A stretch of 64,000 nucleotides of DNA from Spirodela intermedia (lineage: Eukaryota > Streptophyta > Magnoliopsida > Alismatales > Araceae): assembly GCA_902729315.2 (NCBI GenBank), contig LR746264.1:2155378-2219377 (forward strand), in the 5' to 3' direction. Position numbers and translations under genes: made by a program. Below the pieces are notes generated by a model. The model was not told where the DNA came from and searched no databases. It worked only from the letters and a program-made list of their open reading frames with translations. This document shows positions 24,780 through 37,050 of the stretch, piece by piece. The number at the start of each line of letters is the position of its first letter. The stretch's first letter is position 1.

Positions 24780-26534
24780 TGAAGTGGGTAACTTTTTTAA
24801 GTAACTTAGTCATTGTATAATAAATCACACAAATTTAAAATTTATAAAACTAGAAAATACTAATTTTTAGATATTTAAAAGTATTTCTGAACAAATATAT
24901 CAATTATAATTTAATAAAACTTTCAAAAATAGTGGTAGTTTTTAAGTCAATCACAAGGATGTAATATAATATCGAGTAATTTTTCAAAATTATTTTTAAA
25001 GAATATGATTTTTTTTATGAATTTTAATTTAAGAAATAAAAATAAAATATATTTAAAATTTGTGAAAATAGGAAATAATGGTATGGATGTCAAGATGATG
25101 TCAGCACCCGATGAGTATGAATCAAGCGAAAATAAAGTTCTGCTCGATGATTTTTATATAAGCGATTATAAATAATTTAATTAATCAAATTAAGATCTAT
25201 AAAAGCTAAAAGAATTTTAATTGAATGAAGAATAGTTTGGTAAATTTAAAACACATAAATTATCACTAAATGAAGTAGAAATTAAGTTAAAAGTAGGAAA
25301 ATAGAGTTCTGACGTCACGAAAGTAATGCGTCGGCGATGTACCGCAATCCTAAGTGTTTGAGAGGATCATCATGTCATGTCCACGGCCTCGAAGGCTCTC
25401 CTTGGACAAGGATGACGTGGGCAATCTCTAGTTCTTCTTGCGAAGTCTAGAGATCAATGAAATAGGTCGTCGAATTGTCTTTAGTAGTTGTCACTCGATA
25501 GAGCAGAAAAACAACGACTTTACGGCTCTTCGACGGATGTCACTTGACAGAGAGGAGTTGGATGGAGGTGGGGCATGTGTCAGGAAACTTCATCCTTAAG
25601 TCCACGTAGTAAGAAAAGGCTCTTGATCGCATTCGGTACGCTCTCAGGAGGTGACGACATGTCTCCCGATATATTGTCCTCTTTTCGACAACGGCTTGTT
25701 CGTCAATCAATCAGAAATAATTTACACAATAGATTCACGATCCTTTTATCATGAATCCTTCAATAATTTTAGCAACAATACTCTACGAATCGTGTTGACG
25801 AGATTTTCATCGATGATCCAGCAATTATGATGACTTAATCTTTCATCGAAAATCTATATAAAAGTTGCGATAATAAAATAAAAATATAAGTTTTGGCTCT
25901 ACGAGGATTTGAACCCGTATCGGTCGCCCGCTTACATGAAAGAGATTAAATTTAGTCTAATACTCTTATCAAGTAACATTATCATAGTATATATCTGTTA
26001 TAACTAAAGGGTAGTTTAGATATTAAAATCTTCGAAGTATTTTCGGAGAAGGTGTGATGTGAGTTTAGTCCCACATCACTTGTACACCGAAGTCTTGGTT
26101 GAATGTATAGTAATATCACATTTATGAGCAATGAGTCTCTTTCTCTAGTATGTACAATCACTCCTTACCTCACAGCTAGTTGACCACCATTGACGTGGAA
26201 GATGAGTGGCGCACACGTGCCCCCATCAGTCCGAGCCACTTGAGCCTCTACTCGCGACTCCCCCCAACTACGCTTTCGACTCGTTTGTGGGCTTAGCGTA
26301 CCAGTGGGTCCCCCCTTTTTTCTATATTTTTATTTTAATTTCTTTTTCTTCATTTATCTCAAAAATAGGACTATAAAAATCATATAAATTCATATAAAAT
26401 CACATAATTAGCTAAAAATTTACATTGAAAATTATTTTTCATAATTTAACATAAATATAAGTCTAATTATCATAAGTTAAAGCTAAAACTATATTATTTA
26501 TTAATTATTAACTCATGATAATGAAGACTTATCA
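24780..26534 (+). repeat. LTR-like element, copy A (inverted relative to copy B)
   Basis: This 1.75-kb block is a diverged reverse-complement match of 28929-30788 along its whole length. Matching landmarks include ACTTAGTCATTGTATAAT at its left end, the TTTGAACCCG/GGTCGCCCGC segment near 25910, the CACATAATTAGCTAAAAATT segment near 26400, and ATTAACTCATGATAATGAAGAC at its right end. Read in this direction both copies start with TG and end with TATCA, as LTRs do. No gag-pol coding lies between or beside them and I see no clean target duplication, so solo LTRs are the first choice. Arms of a foldback element are the alternative. Confidence 0.7.
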
Positions 26535-26685
26535 CCTTTGCTCACAAGATTACCCATTCTCCTTACCTCTTTTTCTTCTTTTTTTTTTCTTTTCCTTTGA
26601 AGTTTTGAGGTAGGGGAGGGGGGAATTACAAATTTCGGTGCTTTCACTCCACTTCCCTAGACTTTCCTCCTCTTATTCTTCTCTC

Positions 26686-26706
26686 TTTTTTTTTTTTTTT
26701 TTTTTT
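26686..26706 (-). repeat. Poly(T) run, probable poly(A) tail of the LINE
   Basis: Twenty-one T residues on the plus strand. They lie just beyond the RNase H end of a minus-strand LINE, where the 3' poly(A) of such an element is expected. They therefore mark its probable 3' terminus. Confidence 0.7.
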
Positions 26707-27376
26707 GGGGTGTGTAATAACTCTAAATCACTATAGGTCGGCTGCCAACAATGGGACTGTGGGACTCACGATGTTGTCCTAGCCAATTTGGACAGGTCAC
26801 CTTTGGTTCTCTCCATTGTCCCACATCCAATAAGCTTGGGGGAACTCGGTGAGCTATGAAAAAAGAGCACTCCCATAATTGCCACCTCCTTTACCTACAG
26901 AGGGGGGCAAAAGACAATTTAGTAACAAAGTTTGTGGGCATGGCCCACTCCACAAGTTCTTTATGAGTTTGAGTGCCGTTGTTCATTGTGGGCTGATATT
27001 TCTTATTTATTGCACTTTGGGGTTGGGGTGTCCTCTTTAATGTTGTTTTTCATTTTTGGAGGATTGATTTGACACCTGCATTTCTAGACCCCTTATGATG
27101 TTCACACAAGCTTTATTTACATGTTAAGGAGGCACCACCTATCTAGGTTGCAGAGATCTCTTGCTTTCTATGAGAGTTCATGCATAGTCATGAATAGACC
27201 ATCCTTTTTGTTTCCACCAAACAATCTATTAGCCCATTTCCTTCTCTAACTTTGTGATTTTCTTGTGTACAACATGTACATGGTGTAAAATTTGTTGCCA
27301 CTATTTTGTTAACTTCCACATTTTACATGCTTTGGAATGTAGCATGGATGCTAGTGTTAGTGAGTCCGTTTCAATT

Positions 27377-27628
27377 TCAACATAATAAAAATGAAAATTT
27401 GAACATAGGAATAGCCTTACACTCTAACTTTAGGTTGGTGGTGTAAACATAGGTTTTGTGGAATGTACACATAATTTCACCTCTATGATTCCTCATTAAC
27501 ACCCCCCCCCTTCCCATCTTACCAAGGTTACCTAATGATCCCCCATCAACATTGAGTTTGATAGTACTAATGGGCAGGGAGTTCCACACCACAACTTCAA
27601 TGGAGTACATCCTTTTAGTGATTGGCAT
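27377..27628 (-). pseudogene. LINE RNase H domain remnant
   Basis: The frame reads LNVDGGSLGNLGKMGRGGVL followed by RNHRGEIM and, further on, TTNLKLECKAI. This is the usual opening of the RNase H domain at the C-terminus of plant LINE polyproteins: KLNVDGS, GxGGVLRDHRG, then TNxxAExxAL. The catalytic Asp of the first strand is kept, and the acidic residue of the AE pair appears as the E in LECKA. The open frame stops soon after. It is part of the larger LINE. Confidence 0.8.
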
Positions 27629-27924
27629 GTGTATACCTCATTTTTGAATTTTTTCCTTTCTTAATTGTCTGAGGGAGAAATTTTCATTCATCATGGAAGT
27701 CATTTCCCATACTCATCACTTACATATGTATATGATAAAGGCAGTTGAACATTGTCCTTCACCTATTCACATGTTGTTTCTACATTTCCACAATTCTCAT
27801 AACATGTAAGCAAAGTTAATTTTGGGCAAAATGGTCACCATGATTTTTTTTTGTGGGATCAAAAGAAAAATAGTAACCATCAATTGAAGGTTTTGTGTCC
27901 TTTGCTTGGTAAATTTCATGATTC

Positions 27925-28035
27925 TAGGAAAGATGCCTAGCATTTGCTTGCCCACTCACCCTCAAAGAATAAGTGATGAGCATTTTTCTCGTGGGGATCC
28001 CTGAGACAACATAAACATTTTGATGGTAGTCTAAT
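27925..28035 (-). pseudogene. LINE zf-RVT zinc-binding domain remnant
   Basis: The minus strand reads KCLCCLRDPHEKNAHHLFF followed by EGEWAS. The CxxC, His-His and Phe-Phe spacing is that of the zf-RVT domain found between reverse transcriptase and RNase H in plant LINEs. Stops interrupt the frame on both sides. Confidence 0.75.
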
Positions 28036-28699
28036 ACTCCTTTTCCTAATATTATCATCTAAAGGAAGTTGTCCATGGAAGAGTTTCCATAGGAAAAAAG
28101 ATATTTTTGTCAAAAGAAGTTTATGCCAAATCTCCCTACCCTATGGCTTACCTCTCTGTATTCCTAAATTCCTCTCATGCTGATTTAGTGAACTCTCCAT
28201 GTGGAGCTAGCGTCCATATACCTATATCCATGTCAACATGTGGGAAAGTTGTTTTCAATTTAATAGTACTAACTACAATTGGGGGGACTCTTACATACAT
28301 AAGTATGTGTCTCCAATTTCTACTTCTAAGTTGTTGTACAATCAAATATGTTTGATTAGTGGTGATAGGGTGAAGGTCTCCTAGTTCCCGTAACCCTAAT
28401 CAATGTCTCTCCATATATTTATATCACCAATTCCTACTCTCCATAGGATAATTTTCCTCATCTCTAACCATTTTTCTTGTAATTTTTTCCAAGTTGCCGA
28501 GCCTTTTACTTTCATTTTCAAATTTGCTCATCTCCCGAATTTCCTTTGCATCAATTTCGCCCACTAAAAACTCACTACTTTACATCTCCAAGCCATTTTC
28601 ATCTTCAAGGAGTACAATTGTTCCTCAAAACAATGTATACCTAATCTCCCTTCCTCTTGTGGAGTACATATAGATTTTCAAGAGATCTAGTACATTCTT

Positions 28700-28928
28700 T
28701 TCATTTCTCTACTCCCTCCATATAAGAAACTCATCATGTACTTGCCTAATTTTGCAAGAATGTATATTAGGATATCATATACTACCATAATGTGTATAGG
28801 AATATCGCCTAAGATATGCTTGATCAGGATAATTCTTTCCCTTGGTGAAAGAACTTTGACCTTTCATCCTACTATCTTTTTATTAATATTATTGACTAAG
28901 AAATTGAAGTAAGAGATTTTGGTAAGAT
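28700..28928 (-). pseudogene. LINE reverse transcriptase, C-terminal part, beyond the insertion
   Basis: The minus strand reads TKISYFNFLVNNINKKIVG, one stop, then KVKVLSPRERIILIKHILGD and IPIHIMVV. This matches the thumb-region pattern of plant LINEs, in which a block like WKAKLLSxGGRLTLIKxVLSSIPxYxMS follows the palm. It continues from the RT part right of 30788 with only a few residues missing, which shows that the DNA between is an insertion. Confidence 0.75.
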
Positions 28929-30788
28929 TGATACGTCTTCATTATCATGAGTTAATAATAAATTAATAATATAATTTTAGTCTTAACTTATGATAAATAG
29001 ACTCATATTTGTGTTAAATTATGAAAAGTAGTTTTTAGTTAGTTAATGTGAAGGTTTTAGCTAATTATGTGATTTTATATAAATTTATATAATTTTTATA
29101 ATCTTATTTTTGAGATAAATGAAGAAAGTAAAAAGATAGAAAAAGAGATGAACTCATTGGCCAACTAGTAAAGTTGCGAGTAATGGCTCGAGTAGTTAAG
29201 GACGGACATATAGGGACACATATGTGTCACTCTCCTTTCATATCATCAGTGGCTAGTCAAGTGTGGGGCAAAGAGTGATTGTACACACGTGAGAAAGGAA
29301 CTCATTACTTATCAACTCTCGTATTACTATATATTTATCTCAAAATTCAGCATAGAACCAATGTGAGACTAAATTGGGGCTCCAAAATATTTCAATATTT
29401 TTTATATCTTAAATACTTCTTATTTATCAAAAAGAGGTACCTTAACGACATCACATTATAAAAGTATTTGTGTACTTATTTCACTCTCTCTCATACATGT
29501 AGGCGACCGACGAGAGTTTGAATTTTACGAGAGCCAAAACTCATTTTTTTATCTAATTAAATCATGATTTTTTTACAGATCGCAAGTGAAGGATTAAGTC
29601 ACCAGAATTACTCAATCATTAGTGAAAATCTTGTCAATATAATTTGTGAAGCATCGTTACTAAAATTATTAAATGATTTACAATAATAGGATCATCAATC
29701 TATCAAGTAAATCATCTCCGATTGATTAACGAACAAGTTGTCATCAGGAAGAAGACAATCTAATAGAAGATGAGTTACCACCTCTTGAGAGTATATCAAA
29801 TACAATGAAGAGCCTCTTTTTGTTATGCAAACTTCAAGATGAAGCTCCCTAAGATGTGCCCCACCTTTATCTAGTTCACCTCTATCGGATGACAACCATT
29901 AGAGAGTCGCAAAGTCATCATGTTTACATCCTATCGAATGATAGATGTCGAAGATGATTTGATGACTTATTTCATTAATCTTTAGACTTTGTAAGAAGAA
30001 TTAGAGATTACCCACATCCTCTTTATCTAAGGAGAGCCTTTGAGGCTGTAGACACTGCATGACAATCTTTCTGAATGCTCAAGATTTTAACGCATTGTCA
30101 ACGCATCATCGCCACGACATCAGAACTCTATTTTACTCTTTTTTTTAATTGATTTAACTTTTATCATCATTGTTTGAACTTTGAAAAGAGATCTAATAAT
30201 GTTCAAATCTTCCATGTCTAAAGAGAGAATTTAAGGTCATATATATCATTTGATAATCTTCTTAGACATAGAATTCTAATGGTTATTGTCGCGAGATTGA
30301 AACTCTATCTTTCCTACTTTCAATGTAATTCTCATTTCATTTAGTGATAATGTGATGTAAAGCTTTTAAATTATTCTTCATTCAATTATGATTCATTTCA
30401 TTTAGATCTTAATTTGATCAATTAAATCGTTCATTAGGTGTTGACATCATCCTAACAGTTAGACCTTTATTTCTCTTTTTCATAAATTTTAAATATTTTT
30501 TATTTTTATTTTTTAGTCTAAAATTTATAAAAAAATCTATTTTTTATAAAAAAATTAAAATATTACTCAATATTATATTACATCCTTGTGATCAATGTAA
30601 TTTATTTTTAATTTTTAAAACTTTTATTGAATTATAATTAATATATTTATTTATAAATATTTATAAATATTTATAAATATCTAAAAATTAATATTCTTTA
30701 GTTTTATAAAATTTAATTTGGTGTGATTAATTATATAATGACTAAGTCACGTCAAGGACCTTTGAAAATATAGTAACCTAGGTAGTCA
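28929..30788 (-). repeat. LTR-like element, copy B, inserted in the LINE reverse transcriptase
   Basis: This is the reverse-complement partner of 24780-26534, about 1.86 kb. It interrupts the LINE coding sequence: RT reading ends with ITNFKRWTLSF at its right edge and resumes with TKISYF at its left edge. Read on the minus strand it starts TGACTACC and ends TATCA. The two copies have clearly diverged by substitutions and indels. I see no exact 5-bp target duplication (TAAGAT on one side, AAAGAC on the other). Confidence 0.75.
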
Positions 30789-31440
30789 AAAGACAATGTC
30801 CATCTCTTAAAGTTTGTTATCTCTTGAACTCTCCTTAGGGTACTTGGATGACTTTTGTTTGCTAAGTAGAAATTAAATCTTTTCTCATTTACTCACAGGC
30901 CTGATGTATGTTCATACATCTTGATGAAAGTGATCAGTTTGCATAGTCAACTTCCCCTACCATTTACGAAAATGATAGTACCATCAACAAATGAAGAATG
31001 ATTGATTAATGGGTAGTCCCTCTTGACAAAGTATGGTTGAATGTTTCGCCATTCAACTAGGTGCTTGAGGCCTTTACTAAGGACCTATTCACCAAGGATA
31101 AACACGGATGTAACAAGGGGTCATTTTGTCTCAAGCCTCTACTTGCCGTGAAGAATGTGGAAAAGGTACCACCTAATAAGAGGGAGAAGTTATTAGATTT
31201 AATACAAGCCTAGATCCACTAAATTCATCTATCCACAAACCCAAATTTTCCTAAGACTTGATATAAAAAGACCATTCTAGATGATCATATAATTTTTCCA
31301 TATCCAGTTTCATGATCACATTGGATCTTAGAATGTGAGTATTGATCAAATGGATCATCTCCTATACAAATGCAACATTTTTCTAAATCAATTGTTCTTC
31401 TACAAAGGCCCCTTATTCTTTTGAAATGATTGTGGGGAGA
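30789..31440 (-). pseudogene. LINE reverse transcriptase, palm region
   Basis: Motifs appear in order on the minus strand: GAFVEEQLI; KLDMEKLYDHLEWSFYI (motif A, with the catalytic Asp); FFTASRGLRQNDPLLHPCLS (motif B, normally GLRQGDPLSP); and SFVDGTIIFVNG (motif C, normally FADDTIIF). In motif C the first Asp of the catalytic DD is kept but the second is Gly, which would inactivate the enzyme. In-frame stops add to this. Confidence 0.85.
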
Positions 31441-32369
31441 ATATGTTTCAGGCGTCTACGTATGAGTTTCAAAATTACCTTGTAACATACATTATATAAG
31501 CTAATTGGTTTAAAATTGACAAAATATTTTTATACTAAAATCTTAGAGATAAGTGATATAAATGTCCCACAAATGGGGGAGGGTAGAACTACTAAAAAAA
31601 AAAAATAACAGCCACACAGAGATCAAGTCCCACTATGTCCTAGCAACAAATAAAGAAATTCCCACTCATCCTATCAAGGTTGGGGGCACTGTCCACCTTC
31701 ATACTAAATAAAAATTCTTTAATTTTTTGGTCATCAAGGGGTCTACACAATTGACCATTTTGTTCCAATAAGATACACTATGGAATGTATTCTAAAATTT
31801 CCAAGTTTTTGATTACCTACTCAGCCTTGAAATGCTCCTCAAAGTAGTCATGTCCTACTTTCATCATTCTACCTCCATCATTCTCAAATTCACCACACAA
31901 ATCCTAGAGGTGAGGCAAGTGTTTTCTAACTTTTGTCATTAGATGGAAGAATTTAGTATTACGATCCCCTTCTTTTAATCATTTTATTATAGTTTTTTGT
32001 TGGCAAAATATTTCATTTTGGATCATGATCTCCACAATTTCACCTTTTTTTCTTTTTGAGATGTATCCTTAGGCTTTCATTCCACCCCTCCTGTAGGCGA
32101 TCATCTAGCTCTTATATTTCTTTTTCAGTAGCCTCTAATCTCAATTGAACATTCTCAAATATGTTTCTATTCCACCACATCAGAGCTTGCTTATTGTTCT
32201 TAATTCAATATGAGAAGTTGACTAGTGGGCAGTTAGATACTGACCCTCCCCCCCCAACCTCTATTTAACAAAGGCCCTTAAATCTTCATGACATATCCAC
32301 ATATTTTAAAGCAAAATGGCAATCCACTTAACCACACATTATCTTTAAACCCAATCAAAATAGGTGAGT

Positions 32370-32680
32370 GATTAGAGTTAATCCTTTGTAAATGTTAGGC
32401 TTTAATGGGACACAATTCTATGCACTTAGAGTTCACCAAGCATCTATCTAGTCTTTGGTAAATACATAAATTTTATTTGGCCCCATTGCACCAGGACATA
32501 ATATTACTCTGGTATTGGTTCCATTACGTCTTGGTCGTATATGAATTCATTGAATTCATTTCAATCAGATCTCATTATTCTATTTCCTCTAATTTTCTCA
32601 ACTATAATGATATTAAAGTCATCAACTATTACCCACGGGGTGCTGTGTGAAGTCCTAAATGAGCTGAGGACTTGTCATAG
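32370..32680 (-). pseudogene. LINE endonuclease domain remnant
   Basis: The minus strand contains WVIVDDFNIIIVEKIRG, corresponding to the WxxxGDFNxIL motif of apurinic-type LINE endonucleases. Further along it reads QRLDRCLVNSKCIELCP and then INSNHSPILI, corresponding to the ERLDRxLxNxxW and SDHxPIxL motifs. In this copy the catalytic SDH has become SNH. Frameshifts separate the motifs. Confidence 0.8.
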
Positions 32681-34559
32681 GTTTCATCTTTGGTCAAAAT
32701 CATTAGAGGCATTGGTACCATATCTATATGATACAAGTATAAGATTGTAATGTACTATGCTTAGAATATCTAGATATTAACATCTAGGTTGCACCAAATG
32801 TTCCTAAATCCTAATTTACCCATAATATTCTCTATTTTTTCTACTTGTACTATTGGTTTGAACATAGCCAATTCTTAATTTGTGTCGGCTACTAAGTTTC
32901 CTAATTCTACATTCAGTTAGTATATTTCCAACCCCCGTACAATTCTATACTAGTGTCCTAACATCGCTCACTATACCTAGTTTAGTCTTGAACCAGGTTA
33001 GCATCTCCAACCTTATCTCTTGTGTGATTTCACTCCGTTATGAGCACATAGTGTGATCAGATCCACTTTGAGTGCCTTTGTCTATTGAGCTGGCCCTTTT
33101 GGGCGTTTTAGCCCATCTCTCCTTCTCATCTTTATTTTTTACCTAGGAGTAGTGCTTCAATTCTAAAAACTCTGCTTCTTTTCTATCTCTTCTCCCTCTC
33201 GATCCTAACTCCTTCCTCCCCCTTTTTCCCCCTCCATCTGGTTCCTCCTCTCTATCCCTTGTTTTCCTTTCAAGTCATTTCCCTAGTCAAGTTGATCTTT
33301 GTATTCCTCCTTCTACTTCCACCCCTAGGGCAATGTTTGTCTCCGACTTGTCAATTGTGTTCTCTTCTTCCGATGTGGAGCCCTTCTCAATAACATCACT
33401 CATCTCCCTTTCCCCTCAATCATCAAATGAATCTTTTGTTCTGTTACACAGTCTAAATGATTTTTTGAGGAAACCCCTACAAATAAGAGGAAACTCTCCC
33501 CTCTCCATCTAGGTGGACCCTCAGCATCCACCTTGACACAATCCTCCGATTCCTCCTCTAGTTGAAGTGTCTCATTTAAATTTTCCTCTACCCCACCTAG
33601 GTGTCTTACTTCTTCCTCTCTATTGTGTCTAATCGTTTCTTGTCTCTTTTCCTTATTCCTTCCTAGTCCACATGTGGTTGACTGGTCAAACCCCACCTAA
33701 GGTAGTGTGCTCTTTGGGAGGATTAGTTGTACCCCATAGCTCACACTACCCCCTGATTCCAACCATGCCTACATGTTGACCAAAATAAATCTTGGATCTG
33801 AGGCCTTGGGGTGTGTTTGCCTAGAGGACTCTCTAGTCAATTCTCTTGTGACAGGACCTGCCCTCAAGGGTACAACTACATCTCTACTATTCCTAGGGAG
33901 TTGGGTTTGGAGGCAAGCTCTTTGGGGAAGTGAGTCTTGTGGTAAGATAATGTCTCTTTCCAAGGACATGTCTTAGTAACCATCTCATATTTGTCAACAC
34001 CATGGGCCTCCCTCAAGATGGGTCATTGTCATTTCTAAAATCTCCCTTCTCCTAAATAGAGATTCCGCCAGGCATGTTTCCCGTGTTTTGGTTGAGCATA
34101 ACAACCTCATCTTGATTCTCCTACCCCTCCTCTATCCCTTCCCTACACTTCTTCATACCCTGCTCCTCTTTGACACCCCTATTTGGGGTTCCTTTGTTCA
34201 TTCTACTCAGGATTCATCACATCTCTCCTCCATGCAAACTTTACACACTGTCTTTCTTCTCTTACCCATCTCCCTCTCCTCATTCTCTCTCTCCCCTAGT
34301 CTAATATCTATCACTCTCTCCCAATCACCCTTAGCCACAAATCTCCTATGTTCACCCTCCTTTTCCTCCTCCTGTAGAATACCTCTCTCATTCCGATTGT
34401 ACCAACAATTTTATGAACCTTGGCTAATCCTTTAGCATTTGATATAGTAAGGTGGGATGTTCTCCAACACCACTCGCTGTTCAATCATCTCAAAATCCCT
34501 ATTTTTTATAATAATTATTTTGGGGGTGCATTGCGAGATGGTTATCTCAACATACACTC

Positions 34560-36456
34560 ATGTATATACTGACCATATGAATTGAGTAGCATCTCTATCG
34601 ACACAGATAAATGTGCCAATCATAGAGGCAATTGCATGGAGTGTTGAGGCATTGAGAAAATAGGCTCTCAAACCTAGAAAACCTATCCATAATGGCACAA
34701 ATAGGGGGTCCACTAGTCTCCAATCTTCCACATCATTAGGCTCGAAACACAATGAAAGTCATCATTGTACTAAAAGTAAATTATTACATGACTTGCATCC
34801 AAAACACTGATCGATACATTCCCTTTCAATTTTCCTATTATCTTTACCTCATCCTGAATGATTAGGAGATAAGGGTGATTTCTATTGAACTTCCCTACAA
34901 TGACTCTTCCTTAAATGATGTGCCTAGTTGGGTCACTTCTTCCTTGGAGAATGCAATAGTTGGAATTCCCTCATAGACATAGGGCCTTTTTTGTGAGGTA
35001 ACACTCATGAATTGTGAGCTGATATCCTGTTCTTGAGTAACATTTGCATAGGAACATTTAGGTCCTCCTATTTCTGGTCTGGTTATGGCCACTCTCAAAT
35101 GTGAAAGGCCCATCCAAAACTTTCCAACCAGGTCAGGTTGAACCTCTAATACTTGGGCCTCATCTCTGCCCTTTGCCTGCCCTATACCTTTTGGTGGCCC
35201 ATGGCCTATCATGGGGACCCCCTGCTTACAAGTGGTCTTTGTTTGGATGCCCCTACTACCCTCCAGCAGAATTTCCCTTTCCCTCCTAACCTCCTAATAA
35301 TATCAGAATTAATATTGCTACATAGTAACATGAATGACAAGCTAACAATAAAATCAGAAGAGGAGTTAGGAGATATCAATCCTCCAAGGTTGAGATTTCT
35401 CCTGAGGATTTTACTTGCTCCCCTTCAGTTCTGTTGTTTTCTTCTATCACTAATACTTCCTCGTTCTCCTACACCACATCATGCTGCTCCGTGACTTCTC
35501 CTCCTCCGTTGTTTACCCTTCTTCTACCACTAGGGCACTTGTCATAATACTCCTCAAGGCTTCCCTTTAAATAGATTTGATGCCAGCATGTTGATCTGCC
35601 ACTATGACCTTTTCTAATTTATCAAGTAATTCTGATTGACCCTTGTAGATTTGCTTGTTTGCCTCTTCATTTGCCTGTGATAGTAACTCAAACACGCCTA
35701 GCATTCTTCTGTGCAAGATTTGTTGTGATAGGTCCACCGGATGCAGGGAGTCCTGCTCTGAGTCCTTTCCATGCCACCCTATTGGTTGTGCGTTGATTGC
35801 ACCACTTAATTAGATGGCTCGATTTTGCTCTGCTGATCTAATTCTCCTTCAATATTCTCATCCCCCCTAGTGTTCACAGTCACACTCTCTCTAGTCAAGC
35901 CTTCATCCATCATGATACTCAGATGTTCAAACGTTTCTGAAGCTAGTGCTGCATGTTGGCACAACAACACCAAGTCCGGTGAATCTGCGGAGACTTCCGC
36001 TCCTGTTTTTGTCATTTGATCTTCCCCGGCTGCCAGCTGTTCTTCCTCAGCCCCTTCTAATAGTTGTGCCTCAGTGGATCTCTTACTCCCTTCGGGGATC
36101 TCTCTCTCCATGCTTCTGTCCTGTTCTGGCTCTTGAATATGGGACTCGAGTACCATATTCTCTTCTTTTATCGTTAGTTCCATTGGCACTAGTGGCTCCT
36201 AAGTTTTTGAGACCCTATCCCCATCCTCCCCACCACAATCAATTGGGTTTGACTGGCTAACACCAGTCATAAGGTCTTTCTTCTTGCTTTGCCAACGCAT
36301 CTCGTTTTGTGGGGCATACATCCTTCCAATACATTCTTCTTGCTCTAGAGTGTGAGTGGTCCTGTCGCTTTTCCTCATTAATTGGCTGGGAGCTGATCGT
36401 GCCTTACCTTTTCCGCCCATTGTTGTTCGAGGATCAGGAGAGGAAACAAACTTCAA
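34560..36456 (-). pseudogene. LINE ORF1 (gag-like, DUF4283) remnant
   Basis: A frame opens at 36456 (a second Met at 36420 begins MGGKGKARS), with successive open pieces at 36199-36456, 35806-36189 and 34895-35212. At about 34900 a frameshift leads into VGKFNRNHPYLLIIQDEVK and KLKGNVSISVLDASHVIIYF, the core of the DUF4283 domain of plant LINE and retrotransposon gag proteins. The middle piece is acidic and Gln-rich with no known domain. The pieces do not form one intact frame. Confidence 0.65.
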
Positions 36457-37050
36457 TCATGGGCCTACCTCAGCTTTGATTTATACTAAACCTTCCACCG
36501 CTGCAGCTTGTCTTCTTGATTCCAACCGGAGACTGCCGTGACTCCAGATAAACAGCACACCCACACGCTCCTGATGTTGTGGTAGACGTAATAAAATACA
36601 CCTTGAATCTACCTTCTGCCCGCTCACTCTCTGGGACCACTGGATCCTGCCCTAGCTGTATTTCAACAAGCTTCCAACCTTAGCACCTCCACCTGCAGAA
36701 GAAACCCTTTTTCTCCCGCCGCACACACTGTCTAGTCGCGAGTAGGGTTTGTCGAACCTGAGTAAATAAATACTCCGACACCTTGGCCTTCATGCCCAGG
36801 CGTTCCTTTTCACTTGAGACCTAAAACCTGAGATCGTCTCTCTGGGAGCCCCGACTCTATTCAAACGGCCAGCGACCTCGGTAACTGACGGCAAAGCCGT
36901 AGGAGCGAGGCTAGCACCACCTCGCTCATCAGTTCGGACGTAAGACCCACCCTCCTTCAACTTCTCCATCTCGATCGTACCTCGAACCCTTCTCTCCGAA
37001 CGCCCAAATCACTAATGCACGCCGCCCTCTGGCGGCACCGCCGAAATCGC

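Larger units (their letters stand above)
26686..37050 (-). mobile_element. Degenerate L1-like non-LTR retrotransposon (LINE), split by an LTR-like insertion
   Basis: Minus-strand remnants occur in the order of a plant L1 element. ORF1 starts near 36456, with a DUF4283-type domain at about 34900-34560 (GKFNRNHPYLLIIQDEVKII then KLKGNVSISVLDASHVI). Next come the endonuclease (DDFNIIIVEKIRG near 32600; QRLDRCLVNSK near 32430) and the reverse transcriptase from about 31440 to 30790. After the 28929-30788 insertion, RT continues at 28928, followed by a zf-RVT zinc domain near 28000 and RNase H near 27500, then poly(A). Many stops and frameshifts make it inactive. The right (5') limit is approximate: GC-rich sequence typical of a LINE leader continues to about 37.05 kb. 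Confidence 0.85.

Noticed and set aside
25900-25950. tRNA-like T-arm (GGGTTCAAATCC on the minus strand)
   Set aside because: It matches an internal promoter B-box word, but no A-box, anticodon arm or acceptor stem can be placed around it. It recurs, mutated, in the inverted LTR-like copy, so it is part of that repeat.
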